Below the pieces are notes generated by a model. It saw only the letters and a list, made by a program, of their open reading frames with translations. It searched no databases and was not told where the DNA came from. The position numbers and the translations under genes were made by a program. Of a DNA stretch of 6,492 nt, positions 5,159-6,492 are shown in pieces. Each line of letters starts with the position of its first letter. The first letter of the stretch is position 1. Source of the DNA: Anaerolineaceae bacterium (GTDB lineage Bacteria > Chloroflexota > Anaerolineae > Anaerolineales > Anaerolineaceae); assembly GCA_003448875.1 (NCBI GenBank), contig DLXG01000131.1, positions 1-6,492 on the forward strand, read 5' to 3'.

Positions 5159-6492
5159 ATGAAGTCCATACTATCTATATTATTTGCCGCCACCCTGCTG
5201 TTTGTCATGGTGGCGGTGACCGCTTCTGCGGGAGTTGTTCCGGCTCATGCCGCCTCAGCCCCTACGACACAGGGGATGAGGTTGCCATCCAGACTGCAAG
5301 GGGAGATAACGGCGGATGCCAGCGCTGAAGCGCAGCCCTTCAATGGCCGTTACTTTGTCCTCTTGGAGGGGAATTCGCTGGTGCAGAGTTTGTCTGACGA
5401 TTCCCGTCAGATTCAACTGAACACGACGGAGGCGCAGGCCTACCTGAACCTGCTGCGGCGGGAGCAGGATGGCCGTTTGGCGCAAATCAACCGCGTGATT
5501 GGTCGCTCCCTGCAACCCATTTTCCGCTACGATGTGGTACTGAACGGCTTTGCCCTCCAGCTCAGCCCGGCTGAGGCCGCCCGCATCCGCAGCCTGCCGG
5601 GGGTGCGTGCCGTCATCCCCGACCGGTTGGAACAGCCGCTCACCGATGCCGGCCCATGGTTTATCGAAGCGGATGAAATCTGGAACGGCAACACACCCGA
5701 CGCCATCTCCACAAAAGGCGAGGGGATTGTGGTGGGTATTCTGGACACCGGTATCAATTTTGATCATCCCTCATTCGCCGATGATGCCGATCTTACGTAC
5801 ACTTACCCAAATACAGACCCGAAAGGGGTGTGTGCGGAGATCGGCGGACTATATGAGCAAGCCTGTAACCATAAACTGATTGGCGCGTATTCGTTTACTG
5901 GCGATCTCGAAGTGGTCTCGCCGGAGGATACAGACGGCCACGGTTCGCATACGGCTTCAATCGTGGCTGGCAATTTTCTGGGTATCCCCTTTGCTATTTC
6001 GGGGGTTGCGCCAAGGGCTCAAATCATCGCCTATGATATTTGTTACGAGGCGGGCTGTCCGATCAGCGCGGCGGTGGCGGCTGTCCAACAGGCCATTTGG
6101 GATGAGGTGGATGTGATTAATTACTCCATTTCCGGCGGTAAGTTGCCCTATTCCGACCCGGTGGAACAGGCCTTTCTGGAAGCCTTCGATGCCGGCATCT
6201 TTGTGGCCGCCTCGGCTGGCAATCTGACCGATGAACCCGGCACGGATGGGCAGGTCAATCACGTCAGCCCGTGGGTGATGACCGTAGCTGCCAGCAGCCA
6301 TAACCGCCGTTTTGGGAACCTGGTGGATGTGGTTGAACCTATCAACAATGATTTGATGGGGTTGGTTGCAGTACCCGGCACAGGGCCGAAATTTGAAACT
6401 TATCTGATGTCGGTTGAAATTCACTTTGATACTGACAATTCAGACGGCTGTACGCCGTTTGCTGAAAATTTCTTTGAGAATTCTATCGCTTT
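5159..6492 (+). CDS. Secreted S8 (subtilisin-like) serine protease with PA domain, N-terminal part
   Basis: The frame is open from ATG 5159 to the window edge (444 full codons), so the 3' end is missing. GAGGAGA at 5148-5154 with AGGAG 5 bases upstream supports this start. A Sec signal peptide (Lys2, then a hydrophobic run about 4-20) has likely cleavage after TASA (about 24) or AHA (31). Residues about 61-160 form an I9-type propeptide inhibitor/chaperone ending GVRAVIPD. The S8 catalytic domain follows: Asp196 in VVGILDTGI, His261 in DGHGSHTASIVAG, the VDVINYSIS strand, and oxyanion Asn355 in AASAGN. After VSPWVMTVAAS a PA-domain insert begins (about 382 on), with DGCTPF at 429-434. Cysteine pairs C225/C236 and C295/C300 could form disulfides, fitting an exported enzyme. 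The catalytic Ser, expected after the PA domain, lies outside the window, so activity cannot be confirmed. The divergent helicases suggest no functional link. Any C-terminal anchor or sorting domain is unseen. Confidence 0.93.
   Translation, partial: MKSILSILFAATLLFVMVAVTASAGVVPAHAASAPTTQGMRLPSRLQGEITADASAEAQPFNGRYFVLLEGNSLVQSLSDDSRQIQLNTTEAQAYLNLLRREQDGRLAQINRVIGRSLQPIFRYDVVLNGFALQLSPAEAARIRSLPGVRAVIPDRLEQPLTDAGPWFIEADEIWNGNTPDAISTKGEGIVVGILDTGINFDHPSFADDADLTYTYPNTDPKGVCAEIGGLYEQACNHKLIGAYSFTGDLEVVSPEDTDGHGSHTASIVAGNFLGIPFAISGVAPRAQIIAYDICYEAGCPISAAVAAVQQAIWDEVDVINYSISGGKLPYSDPVEQAFLEAFDAGIFVAASAGNLTDEPGTDGQVNHVSPWVMTVAASSHNRRFGNLVDVVEPINNDLMGLVAVPGTGPKFETYLMSVEIHFDTDNSDGCTPFAENFFENSIA

Noticed and set aside
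5023..5208. 61-codon minus-strand reading frame covering the protease leader
   Set aside because: It overlaps the protease signal peptide, promoter and ribosome site on the other strand and shows no domain-like sequence.
5255..5767. 170-codon minus-strand reading frame
   Set aside because: It is antisense to the well-supported propeptide and Asp region of the S8 protease and looks like a high-GC shadow.
5550..6116. Two consecutive plus-strand frames of 109 and 78 codons
   Set aside because: They lie in another frame of the S8 protease, whose own frame contains the Asp, His and Asn motifs without interruption.
1..6492. CRISPR array, tRNA/rRNA gene, insertion sequence or att site
   Set aside because: I saw no regularly spaced repeats, no tRNA-like cloverleaf, no transposase or integrase, and no long flanking direct or inverted repeats.

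Overview
The window looks like a chromosomal segment from a moderately GC-rich bacterium, most likely Chloroflexota (inference). The succinate dehydrogenase iron-sulfur subunit has the CAHGVCGSDAMRING signature seen in actinobacterial, Chloroflexota and Deinococcus-Thermus type SdhB. The protease and helicase families fit the same guess, but nothing here fixes the taxon.

Layout. Positions 1-958 (+) hold the 3' end of sdhA and a complete sdhB, the tail of a succinate dehydrogenase operon. A hairpin at about 984-1011 lies between sdhB and the genes converging on it and can serve as a two-way terminator. Positions 1025-4808 (-) hold two large helicase genes in one tight operon. The upstream gene (3057-4808) encodes a Upf1/IGHMBP2-like SF1B helicase. 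One base after its stop begins the downstream gene (1025-3055), a compact UvrD/Rep-like SF1A helicase with an N-terminal NERD-like domain that seems to have lost its nuclease glutamate. Positions 4809-5158 are an AT-rich divergent intergenic region with a good sigma70-like promoter facing right, a leader hairpin and small palindromes. From 5159 to the right edge (+) runs the start of a secreted S8 (subtilisin-like) serine protease: signal peptide, I9 propeptide, catalytic Asp and His, oxyanion Asn, and the start of an inserted PA domain. The catalytic Ser lies past the window.

How the genes relate. SdhA and SdhB form the soluble arm of complex II. The two helicases are probably made together and may act on the same nucleic acid. 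SF1A enzymes of the UvrD type usually move 3'-5' and SF1B enzymes of the Upf1/Dna2 type 5'-3', so the pair resembles the RecB/RecD motor combination. This pair is the most interesting part of the window and a candidate DNA repair or defence module. The protease is divergently transcribed, exported and probably unrelated.
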